A DNA stretch of 49,339 nt, taken from NCBI RefSeq assembly GCF_009467825.1, contig NZ_WIOK01000036.1:1-49339 (forward strand), in the 5' to 3' direction. The stretch comes from Cyclobacterium xiamenense. Its GTDB lineage: Bacteria; Bacteroidota; Bacteroidia; Cytophagales; Cyclobacteriaceae. Position numbers and translations under genes: made by a program. The number at the start of each line of letters is the position of its first letter. Position 1 is the stretch's first letter. Below the pieces are notes generated by a model, which was not told where the DNA came from, made no database searches, and worked only from the letters and a program-made list of their open reading frames with translations. Positions 16,944 to 25,018 of the stretch are shown one piece after another.

Positions 16944-18635
16944 TCACTTCTTGACAACTAATTGATTTTTTGCTTCTCTTCTTTTTTTGGACAAGCGGAT
17001 CAGGCCAACTCCTAACAGGACAATCAGAACCCCCAGAAAAAACAGGTAGAAACGAGCCGATCCAGCCAGCATTCCCAGGGAAACAAACAATAATCCCATA
17101 CTCATAAATGCCCAGCCCAATACCTGTATCCCGTAGGTATTCTGCCGTTCACCCGAGGCAGCCGAAAGGGCCGCTTGTTCGGCTGTAAGCATCGATTCTT
17201 GCACCACCTCTGCTACCGGAAGCAAGCTGCTCCGACGCTGCCGTACGTACGTTTCCACGAGGCCAAGCAACAGAAGGGGTAGAAAAACACCTACCAACAT
17301 TTCACTGCTGCGGTCCAGGGAAAATGAAAACAAACCCGGGGAAATAAATTTGAAATACACATTGATCAGCAGGCTGATCCCGGTAACGAACAAAATGTGC
17401 CTGCCCGCTAATTTTTTGGAAAACAAGCCCCATATCGCCGGGGCATACAAGGCGCCGCCCGTAATGGCGCCTATGCTCAGCACCACCTCCACAATACCTC
17501 CAGCCATGGGGACCATAAAAGCCACCCCAATCGTACCCAGGCCAAACAGCAGGGTAGCTACCCGCGCTACTTGCATCAAACGCCGATTGCCGGCAGCCGG
17601 GAACAAGGGCCGGTATACATCGTTCGTCAGGACGGCAGCAGCCAGGTTTAGCGAGGTGTTGACCGAACTGGCCGTGGCAAAAATCATCCCGCCCAGCATC
17701 AAACCCAACATCCCTGCAGGCAAAACGTTCATGCACATCATCAGGTAGGCTCCTTCCGTCTCCAAACCCGTCAGTCCGGGATTGATGACCCGGTAAATCA
17801 TGGGCGGCAGCATCCAAATCAGCGGACTGATCAGGTAAAGGCCTCCAAATAGGAACCCTACCTTCTTCGCAGCAGCCTGGTCTTTGACTGCGGTGTACCG
17901 CTGCACATAGGCCCAGTTTCCACCGATAAAAATGGTATTGTAACCGATAAATGCGAGAATAAACCCGGGCGTGTAGGTATCGTTGAACAGGTGAAAGAAT
18001 TTTTCCGGTGCCTCCTGAACGAACCTGCCCCAGCCCCCTACGGTCTCCAGGGACAAAGGCAAAACGATTAGCACCGCTGCCGTCAACACAACAAATTGCA
18101 ATACGTCGGTGACCACCACCGCCCACAATCCCCCGACCGCGGTATATACCATGATTAAGCCCCCAAGCAGCAAGATGGAATAGTAGATATTAAACCCGGT
18201 GACCACGTTCAGAATCTTTGCTACCGGATACAAAAAAGCCCCGGTATACCCCAGGGATAGCACCAGAAATAGAAAGGTGTAGTAGCGCTGCGTATTTTTG
18301 CCAAACCGTTGGGTCAGGTAGGCTGCCACCGTTAGCGCATTCGTACGTTTCCAACGAGCTGCCAGAAACGTGCCGATCAAAAATCCGCTGATGCACATGG
18401 CCATCTGTATTGTGATGGCCACCCAGCCCCATTCGTAGGCGATGGAGCCCCAAACCACAAAAGTGCCGGCCGAGAAAAAGCTCATAAAGAGGGACAGCCC
18501 ACTGATGGACCAGGGCACTGCCCCTCCTGCTGCAAAAAACGATTTCATGTCGGCGCCTTGCTTTCCAAAGGACAAACCGGCAATCAAAATAATCCCCGTA
18601 AATACACCTATTGTCAAAAAATCAAGTAGTTCCAT
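16944..18635 (-). CDS. Sodium:solute symporter (SSS family)
   Basis: A 563-residue inner-membrane protein with about 13-14 hydrophobic segments. SSS hallmarks are FAAGGAVPWSISGLSLFMS, TAVGGLWAVVVTDVLQF, the segment IFIGGNWAYVQRYTAVKD, and MLGLMLGGMIFATASSVNTS. It should import a small solute with Na+, most likely the monosaccharide or modified sugar released by the extracellular enzymes. The C-terminus is cytoplasmic and basic (LSKKRREAKNQLVVKK). It is embedded in the operon with 4-base gaps on both sides, between the exported and the cytoplasmic FAD oxidoreductases. Confidence 0.93.
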   Translation of the reverse strand: MELLDFLTIGVFTGIILIAGLSFGKQGADMKSFFAAGGAVPWSISGLSLFMSFFSAGTFVVWGSIAYEWGWVAITIQMAMCISGFLIGTFLAARWKRTNALTVAAYLTQRFGKNTQRYYTFLFLVLSLGYTGAFLYPVAKILNVVTGFNIYYSILLLGGLIMVYTAVGGLWAVVVTDVLQFVVLTAAVLIVLPLSLETVGGWGRFVQEAPEKFFHLFNDTYTPGFILAFIGYNTIFIGGNWAYVQRYTAVKDQAAAKKVGFLFGGLYLISPLIWMLPPMIYRVINPGLTGLETEGAYLMMCMNVLPAGMLGLMLGGMIFATASSVNTSLNLAAAVLTNDVYRPLFPAAGNRRLMQVARVATLLFGLGTIGVAFMVPMAGGIVEVVLSIGAITGGALYAPAIWGLFSKKLAGRHILFVTGISLLINVYFKFISPGLFSFSLDRSSEMLVGVFLPLLLLGLVETYVRQRRSSLLPVAEVVQESMLTAEQAALSAASGERQNTYGIQVLGWAFMSMGLLFVSLGMLAGSARFYLFFLGVLIVLLGVGLIRLSKKRREAKNQLVVKK

Positions 18636-18639
18636 TCAA

Positions 18640-20463
18640 TTAGTTTTGGGGCAGAGTTGGTAAGTTGTAAATGGTGACTGGCGATTCGATGATGTCCATA
18701 AATTCGTTCAGGTGCATGGTGTATACTTCCCTGGGGCTGGCATTGTTTTTCCTGGCCACAAACGCTGCATAGCCCACGGCCTCTCCCATCATCCCACAGG
18801 TACGCATTACCCGGGTACTGCCGAAGGCCACGTGGGTGGTGCTGATATTCCTGCCGGCCATGTATAAGTTGTCGATGTTTCGTGAATACAGGCAGCGGTA
18901 GGGAATGGTGTAGGGCTGTACTTTGATGTGTTTGGTCGCAGCAAAGAATTCCTCACCCTTAAAATATTGGGAGTTTTTGGCATCGGGAAAGTGCAGGTCG
19001 ATCGTCCAGGTAGCGGTCACGCTGCCATCGGGATACATGATGCCGTCCTGAATATCCATTTGGGTCAGAACATGGTCGCCCATCAATCGCCGGGACTCCC
19101 GCTTCCCTCCAATATAAGCCACCCAGGCCAATTCATGATGGCTGTATTTGTCGGCTTTCTCGTTTTTCAGGTAGGACCAGTTGCCGTAAATCGCCCGCAA
19201 ATTATGGTCGCGGATCTGTTCGGCTTCGTAGATGGTATGGAAATTTCCAAAACCGGTCTCCCACTGCCAGTCGGCCTTGTGATCGTCTATGTGGTACTCG
19301 TCGGAAAACTGGATGGCCCAGGGCGTCTCGGGGAAATCAGAAGGCGCTTCCCGCTCCAGGGAAGCCCAGAGGTTGGAGGTACCCAAAGTGAAGTCATCCG
19401 GATTTTCCGGGGCCAGGGACTCGCCGGTTTGTTCGCGACTTTCCCGGCCCATGCGGTATTCGGCTCCCGCCAGAAAACCCAAAGTGCCATCTCCGGTGCA
19501 GTCCGAAAAGTAGACTCCTTCAAACCGGTATTCCTGATTGGTGGCGATATCCCGGCCAATTACTGCTTTGATCGTATTGTCCTCCATTTCCACCTCGTAC
19601 ACGTGTGTATTCAGGTGAAGGGAAATATTGGGTTCGGATCGCACGATCTGCAACTTGCGCTCGTCCCCATACCGGGCAGCATCCGGATTTCCGTTACCCG
19701 GATCGCCGTTGTCCAGTTCCCGAACAATCCTTCCGAGCTTGGGATAGTGATTTTGATCTACGCGGCCCATTAGGTGCACACGAATTTCCGAGCTGTTGTT
19801 ACCTCCCAATACGGGACGGTTTTGAATCAGTGCCACTTTTAACCCCATGCGGGCACCGGATATGGCCGCGCAGGTGCCGGCCATGCCCCCACCTACCACT
19901 ACCAGGTCAAACTTCCCCACGTTTTCCGGACCGTCAGTCAGGTTCAGTAATTCCTTGCGAAAAGTAAGCAGGGCCTCGTTGTCGTTGGTCGGGACGTCGT
20001 CTTTGTCGGTGGAAAAATAAATCGCATCAAAGCGTCCGTTGAACCCGGTAAGATCCTCCACTTCCAGGCTGTTTTCTCCGGCATCCATCTGAACGGTTCC
20101 CCCGTAATACCAGTCCCATTCGGCCATGCCACTTACCCCAAAGGTGGTCTGTAAAGGCGCTCCATTGATGGCGAGTGTAAATGCTCCCGGTCCCGTAGGA
20201 AACGGTGCCCAATCCTTGGTCCGTACCCAGACATGGTATTCGCCTCCACTGCTGAAATCAACCGTGGTATGGGCATTCTCCACCGGTCTTCCCATACCGT
20301 GGGCCATCAGGTAGGAGGAATACAGCACATCAAAGGACTGTTGGTCGATCACCCAGCCTCCGATGTTGTCAAATGATTCGGCCTCTACCAGTACCCGGTT
20401 TTGTGCCTGTGTGAAAAGCGCCAGCCCGACTAGCAGCGCAAGGGTTAAATATATTCGTTTCAT
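18640..20463 (-). CDS. Exported FAD-dependent oxidoreductase with N-terminal jelly-roll domain
   Basis: A 607-residue protein with a signal peptide (ALLVGLALFTQAQ). Residues about 22-152 form a carbohydrate-binding or golvesin-like beta domain (RVLVEAESFDNIGGW, GEYHVWVRTKDWAP, NSLEVEDLTGFNGRFDAIYF). The FAD domain begins at FDLVVVGGGMAGTCAA (Gly191-Gly196), followed by NRPVLGGNNSSEIRVH, CTGDGTLGFLAGAEYRMG, GGKRESRRLMGDHVLTQ and NLYMAGRNISTTHVAFGSTR. Databases often label such proteins 'xanthan lyase', which I consider unsupported. Because it is exported it needs an electron acceptor outside the cytoplasm; the neighbouring FMN protein, 11 bases upstream in the operon, is the obvious candidate. 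Substrate unknown. Confidence 0.85.
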   Translation of the reverse strand: MKRIYLTLALLVGLALFTQAQNRVLVEAESFDNIGGWVIDQQSFDVLYSSYLMAHGMGRPVENAHTTVDFSSGGEYHVWVRTKDWAPFPTGPGAFTLAINGAPLQTTFGVSGMAEWDWYYGGTVQMDAGENSLEVEDLTGFNGRFDAIYFSTDKDDVPTNDNEALLTFRKELLNLTDGPENVGKFDLVVVGGGMAGTCAAISGARMGLKVALIQNRPVLGGNNSSEIRVHLMGRVDQNHYPKLGRIVRELDNGDPGNGNPDAARYGDERKLQIVRSEPNISLHLNTHVYEVEMEDNTIKAVIGRDIATNQEYRFEGVYFSDCTGDGTLGFLAGAEYRMGRESREQTGESLAPENPDDFTLGTSNLWASLEREAPSDFPETPWAIQFSDEYHIDDHKADWQWETGFGNFHTIYEAEQIRDHNLRAIYGNWSYLKNEKADKYSHHELAWVAYIGGKRESRRLMGDHVLTQMDIQDGIMYPDGSVTATWTIDLHFPDAKNSQYFKGEEFFAATKHIKVQPYTIPYRCLYSRNIDNLYMAGRNISTTHVAFGSTRVMRTCGMMGEAVGYAAFVARKNNASPREVYTMHLNEFMDIIESPVTIYNLPTLPQN

Positions 20464-20474
20464 GGTTTGGTTAT

Positions 20475-21593
20475 TTACTGGTTTGTTTCGGTATACTTCT
20501 TCAATGCTTTCTTTGTCGCTGCAGCGGGATTGGATTGGCTAGCTAGTAAGCGGAGCAGCGGCTCCTCCCATTTCCCTTGCTGCAGGTAGGACAAGGCCAA
20601 ATCCTGCTGTTCCTTGCTTAATGCGGCTTGCTTTTCCAGTACGGAAAGAATCGCTCGCTGCTGTGCGGGGTTACTTGCCTCCAGCTCCTGCAGCAACTGC
20701 GTCACCAATGGGGAACGCAGGGACAGTGTCCGAAGCCGATCCAGAATGTCCATTTGCATGCGGTAAGGGCTTTGTTGGTAGGTATCCCAGAGCCATTGTT
20801 GCCTGGCCTCACTGGCAAACAGGCTTTCTGGCAGGACGGCTAGCATGTGCCGGGCGAGGAAAATATTTTTACCCCGAAGCTGTGCCAGCAGGGCTGCTGC
20901 GAAGGGCTGCTCGTTTTCTTTCCCCTGCGCTTGTATGCGTTCCAACGCCCAGTATTGGTAGGGATAATGCTCGCTCTGTAAAAACCGCAGCAGGGTTTCA
21001 TCGGTGTGGTTGGCTACCGTATGCGCCTTTGTTTCTTCGGTCAGGGGTCCATGCGCCAGGTGCCAGAGCGTGTAACAGGAATATACCGCCCCTGAGATAA
21101 CTTCGCTCTGGATGGTTTTGGAGGTAGCCCCTGTGACGGCATCCACCCCATTATTGCTGCCGACCGTCTCCGTACTCACTACCAAATCCGTGATGGAATA
21201 GTCTCCCAGAATGGAGCGTTCGTTGGCCAGAATTGCCTGCAATTTTTCATAATCCTTCTCTTCGAAGGGAACATGGTCCAGCTTGGTCAATATTTCTCCC
21301 TCCGGCATCTCAAAACGATCAAAATTCCCCAACAGGTCCCAAAAAAGATTGATGTACACAGGATAACACTTATTGGTATGGCATACCGGTGTGAAAAGCT
21401 CGGCCATGTACTCCTGAGCCAACCCATCGGTGTCATCGATCACAAACAGCTCGTACCGGATCGAATCGGTCTCTACCTGCCCGATCAGGCGACGCGTGCC
21501 GTCACCCAAATCTGCAGGGAGAGGCAATACCGCTCCGAGGCAAATCAGCAGTACGATACCAAGGGGTATTATTTTCGAATAGGGGTCAATCAT
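20475..21593 (-). CDS. Membrane-anchored covalent-FMN protein with helical C-terminal repeats
   Basis: A 372-residue protein with one N-terminal hydrophobic segment (residues 8-26) that is either a signal peptide or an anchor. Residues 147-160 read SNNGVDAVTGATSK, the D-x-x-T-G-A-T/S motif on which ApbE-type flavin transferases attach FMN, here to Thr157. Two cysteines lie close together at Cys71 and Cys76 (CHTNKC). Residues about 185-372 are all-helical and resemble HEAT-type repeats. FMN-binding domains of this type in RnfG, NqrC and fumarate or urocanate reductases pass electrons to or from FAD or quinone partners. Placed between the 848-residue lipoprotein and the exported FAD enzyme, it may serve as the electron carrier for the latter. 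No apbE gene is in the window. Confidence 0.75.
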   Translation of the reverse strand: MIDPYSKIIPLGIVLLICLGAVLPLPADLGDGTRRLIGQVETDSIRYELFVIDDTDGLAQEYMAELFTPVCHTNKCYPVYINLFWDLLGNFDRFEMPEGEILTKLDHVPFEEKDYEKLQAILANERSILGDYSITDLVVSTETVGSNNGVDAVTGATSKTIQSEVISGAVYSCYTLWHLAHGPLTEETKAHTVANHTDETLLRFLQSEHYPYQYWALERIQAQGKENEQPFAAALLAQLRGKNIFLARHMLAVLPESLFASEARQQWLWDTYQQSPYRMQMDILDRLRTLSLRSPLVTQLLQELEASNPAQQRAILSVLEKQAALSKEQQDLALSYLQQGKWEEPLLRLLASQSNPAAATKKALKKYTETNQ

Positions 21594-21619
21594 GGGTTTG
21601 TTTATCGGTTTCCTGTCAT

Positions 21620-24166
21620 TTATTCGTAGCTAAGCTGGGCAGTCGCCTCGCAGTTTTTGTCCGCCACCAGCCGGATCCAGCGGGCTTCCAGTTCGTCCGG
21701 GAAGGTTTCCCGATAGGTCTCTCCGGGCGAAACCTGCACCTGCTTCCAATCCATCCAGGGGCCGTGGCCAATGGGTTCAAATTGAATGGTAAAGGTGACC
21801 GGTTCGGGGGAATTGTGGCTGAGTGCCAATTGTCGCCGGTCATAGAAAGCAAACAAATACGGGTCGGATGGAACCCCCGGTTTAACGGGGCTTTGGGCCC
21901 AGGGGCCACCCTTTCCGGTAGGTTTGCCCAGTTTCCATAAGTCGTCGATCACTCCGGCCCAAACGGCAAGTTCACCGTCCTCCGATACAATGATGTGATC
22001 GTTGGTTTCGGCTGCCTCCGGGTTCGCACCGGTAAGCAGCAGCATGCCCCTGTAGGAAGCGTAATCGTTGATGCGCAATGTATGGGAAGCGACGGGGCGG
22101 ATCTTCGCAAATCCGTCGGCATTTTCGGCCGGCAACTCATAGAACGTACCATGGCAATTGAACAGGTCCCGTTCGGTAGCTACTTCGCGGGCAATGCGCA
22201 GCTTGCCTTCCAGCGAGGGTCCCGTAAACGCTTCGTCTCCTTTCGGTAGCCGCCACCTTCTGCCCCGGTCGTCGGTTATCAGCACGGATGCTGCAACCAC
22301 CTCGAATACATTTTCGGGAATGGCAAAGCCCTTGTTGATAAAGGCCTCGGTTTCGGGATCGTCTACCCGGACCAATTGGAGTTTCTCGTCCATTTCATAA
22401 TAGCCGGCATTTTCAGTGCTTTCGCCCTGATAACGCCTGGCAGCAATGCCCAGTTTTCGTCGGTTGTCGCCCAGTCCGTACAACAGTCCACCCGTAAATT
22501 CATCTTCCTCAATGGAACGAATCCCTTGAAAAATATTCTCTTGATAGGCCGATCGGGTTTCCGGATTGGAAAAAGAAACATGCACAGTGGCCCGGGTTGC
22601 TACATCGCTTTGGACCCGGATCCATTCCCCTTTCGTATCCTGATCGAAGGAAAGCCAGCTACTTTCAGCTCCGTCCAGGGAAACTAGTTCCAGTTCTTCC
22701 CATTCTCCCTTACCTGACCTATCAATTTCAAGGGTGAAAGTTACTGCCTTGTCACCCTGGTTTTGCAGCCATACATTCTTCTCCTGCCAGCCCGAAAACA
22801 ACATGGGTTCGGAGGGTTCATTGGCACCTACCTGCTCCTCGAGCCAGAGGGCACCGTTGGCGGTGGCCGGTCCCAATTTATCCGGCATATCCATATCGGT
22901 AAACCAGAGATTGGAGTTGGATTGACCGGGGCCTTCGATGTTTCCTTTTGCACTACGCTTGTTGAGAAACTCGCGCTGAGCGGAATCATCGCAGCCGAAA
23001 ACCAATCCGTCCTGCCAGCGTGTAAAATCGCCGATGACCTTCAAGTAGGCCGATCGGGGCCGGATACCGGCAGTCTGGCCCTTCTGGAAGGTCTCCGGAA
23101 ATTTCCAAAACATGCCGTGCATGGTCATCAGGTAATCCGGTGCTTCCTCCGTGCCCACATCCCGGATGCGGGGCCATTCGGTATTCCAGCCATGGGCACC
23201 GTCGTAACTGTGGCTGGCTTTGGGAAGTCGAAAAAACTCCCAACCTTCATCTGCGTCCCGTACCCCAAGGATTACCGATTTGTGATCCCATCCGGTGGCC
23301 CAAATCGGGTCGGTATCCGGATTTGGGTTACCATAAATTCCCCCCGGGCCTGTCACTTCCACAAATTGATTTCTTCTGACCAAGTGCCAATCAATACCGT
23401 CCCATTCGTACAGGGCTCCAGCTTCTATAGAAAAATCCTTAAGGGCTTCCTGACCGGTCTCTCCGTTGTTTGAGTAGACCATTACCCCCTGTCCGGAATA
23501 AAGCCCTTTTCCATGGGCTCCCAGCAGCAATTCCGCTTCCTGCGCCATTTCCCCTTCTTTGCGGGTTACATTCCCGTCTACGTGTAAGGTCTTGGTTTCC
23601 AGGCTGTGCACATCCACTTCGTAAAAACCCTCCTCCATGGTACCGTAATAGATCATATTGGCCGGGTCCGTCAGATGCCTTGCATTTCCGGTATGGCGGC
23701 CCGGCATGGTTTCATACGAGATGGCTCGCACATTACCGGTTTTGTCAATGGCATAGGGGCCAATAAACAGTTGCTCGCTTTCCTTGTGTATCATCCGGTT
23801 GGCCGGGGTTCCGCCTATGCTTTCTTCCCGGGTGGTAAAACTCAGATCCGGATTGATCGCATAGAGTTTATCCGATGAGCCGAAAGGGAAATGGGGACCA
23901 TAGGTCACCACCCAAAGCTTATCCGCCCAGGGCACTACGGCACCGGTGCCACATTCGCCTTCCTCGTTGTAATAGGCCAGGTGGGGATAGATGCCACTTA
24001 TGGAGGGGTGGTAGTTGGAAACCAACGAAGCATTGCTTCCGGAATCACAACCAAACCCGAAAACGAGAAAGACAATGCCCCCTATAAAAACATCCTTTAT
24101 AGCGATCGACCCTAACACGACTTGATTGATCTTAAACATAAGGTGAATAACAAATAATTTATTCAT
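21620..24166 (-). CDS. Large lipoprotein of unrecognised family, probably beta-rich
   Basis: An 848-residue protein with a hydrophobic lead-in and lipobox FGFGC (Cys40), so it should be lipidated and face the periplasm or the cell surface. An alternative ATG at 24139 would shorten the leader to a more usual length. The body has many short strands with Trp and Gly and suggests propeller repeats: DKLWVVTYGPHFPFGSSDK, PDYLMTMHGMFWKFPE, DLFNCHGTFYELP, and near the end FEPIGHGPWMDWKQVQV with ARWIRLVADKNCEATAQL. Two later segments (about 480-560 and 770-848) look like similar sandwich domains (ELVSLDG...WIRVQSDVATRATVHV versus VSPGETY...WIRLVADKNCEATAQ). I do not recognise a catalytic motif. It lies inside the operon, 30 bases after the dioxygenase gene. 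Confidence 0.7.
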   Translation of the reverse strand: MNKLFVIHLMFKINQVVLGSIAIKDVFIGGIVFLVFGFGCDSGSNASLVSNYHPSISGIYPHLAYYNEEGECGTGAVVPWADKLWVVTYGPHFPFGSSDKLYAINPDLSFTTREESIGGTPANRMIHKESEQLFIGPYAIDKTGNVRAISYETMPGRHTGNARHLTDPANMIYYGTMEEGFYEVDVHSLETKTLHVDGNVTRKEGEMAQEAELLLGAHGKGLYSGQGVMVYSNNGETGQEALKDFSIEAGALYEWDGIDWHLVRRNQFVEVTGPGGIYGNPNPDTDPIWATGWDHKSVILGVRDADEGWEFFRLPKASHSYDGAHGWNTEWPRIRDVGTEEAPDYLMTMHGMFWKFPETFQKGQTAGIRPRSAYLKVIGDFTRWQDGLVFGCDDSAQREFLNKRSAKGNIEGPGQSNSNLWFTDMDMPDKLGPATANGALWLEEQVGANEPSEPMLFSGWQEKNVWLQNQGDKAVTFTLEIDRSGKGEWEELELVSLDGAESSWLSFDQDTKGEWIRVQSDVATRATVHVSFSNPETRSAYQENIFQGIRSIEEDEFTGGLLYGLGDNRRKLGIAARRYQGESTENAGYYEMDEKLQLVRVDDPETEAFINKGFAIPENVFEVVAASVLITDDRGRRWRLPKGDEAFTGPSLEGKLRIAREVATERDLFNCHGTFYELPAENADGFAKIRPVASHTLRINDYASYRGMLLLTGANPEAAETNDHIIVSEDGELAVWAGVIDDLWKLGKPTGKGGPWAQSPVKPGVPSDPYLFAFYDRRQLALSHNSPEPVTFTIQFEPIGHGPWMDWKQVQVSPGETYRETFPDELEARWIRLVADKNCEATAQLSYE

Positions 24167-24196
24167 TTACACAAGTGTAATCGTCCCATGCTTTCG

Positions 24197-25006
24197 TCAT
24201 CGTAACGAAACATCACTTTTTTTCTTGTTAAATGAGGTCTTTTCAAATCCTTTTTCCGAAGCGTTTAATATCGATCCAGCCGGAACCGTTTTAATCTCAT
24301 TAAAACAAGAAGATGGTTCGTTGAGGGGTACATTGTTTAGCGTGTTATAACAGGAGATAATGGACCATCTTGGATTCTCCGATGTATTTGGATTGGAAGC
24401 ATGAAGGAGATTGCTGTGAAAGAACAAGGCATCCCCCGGTTTCAATTCACAATATTCCCGATCTACCCGTTTTTCGTATCGGTTGACTCTGTCCAGGGCA
24501 GCACCTACTTGCTCCCCGACTTTCCCATGCTCAATCCTGCCCATTTTATGGGATTTTGGAAGTACCATCAGGCAGCCGTTCTCTTTAGTTGCCGGCGTTA
24601 GCGCGAACATGACACTAAGCATTTCATCCGGATATAAAAAGCCGTTTTTGTACCAGTAACCGTAATCCTGGTGCCATTCCCAGGCGCCACCAACTTTTGG
24701 TACTTTCTGCATCACCTTGGAATGGAAGTGGGCAACTGGTCCTCCGATCAATTGCCGAATAATGGCGACCAATTTCTCATCTCTCGAGAGCATACCAAAA
24801 GGGTCGTTTCCAGGATCGTTCCACAAGGCCAATCTGGATTCATTTCCATTGGCATCCAACACCGCATACGAGTGCTTGGTCAGCCCCGTACTTTGGGTAG
24901 AGGCCTTGCGTAGAAAACGAACTTCATCTGAGGAGAGAAACTGTTCGACAATCAGAAAACCATCCTCCTTGTATGCATGCAATTGTTCTGGGGATAAAAC
25001 GTCCAT
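24197..25006 (-). CDS. Phytanoyl-CoA dioxygenase (PhyH)-family Fe(II)/2OG oxygenase
   Basis: A 269-residue soluble protein without signal peptide. It has the family fold markers EDGFLIVEQFLSSDEV near the start, the Fe-binding pair in WHQDYGYW (His112 and Asp114), the distal ligand His202 in HSNLLHASNPN, and Arg213 (NPRWSIISCYN) for 2-oxoglutarate. All facial-triad residues are therefore present. Members hydroxylate small molecules, including methylated or N-substituted compounds; the substrate here is unknown. Its place between the sulfatase/large-protein genes and the flavin genes of a SusCD operon suggests oxidative trimming of a sugar or a substituent in the cytoplasm. The C-terminal tail (KTSFNKKKSDVSLR) is basic. 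Confidence 0.85.
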   Translation of the reverse strand: MDVLSPEQLHAYKEDGFLIVEQFLSSDEVRFLRKASTQSTGLTKHSYAVLDANGNESRLALWNDPGNDPFGMLSRDEKLVAIIRQLIGGPVAHFHSKVMQKVPKVGGAWEWHQDYGYWYKNGFLYPDEMLSVMFALTPATKENGCLMVLPKSHKMGRIEHGKVGEQVGAALDRVNRYEKRVDREYCELKPGDALFFHSNLLHASNPNTSENPRWSIISCYNTLNNVPLNEPSSCFNEIKTVPAGSILNASEKGFEKTSFNKKKSDVSLR

Positions 25007-25018
25007 AAGTTTATCGGT

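Noticed and set aside
18928-19773. 281-codon plus-strand frame inside the exported FAD gene
   Set aside because: Antisense to conserved FAD motifs; high-GC genes often leave such frames open.
24168-24181. Small inverted repeat TTACAC-AA-GTGTAA between the oxygenase and lipoprotein genes
   Set aside because: Six-base arms within an operon, no promoter near it; likely chance.
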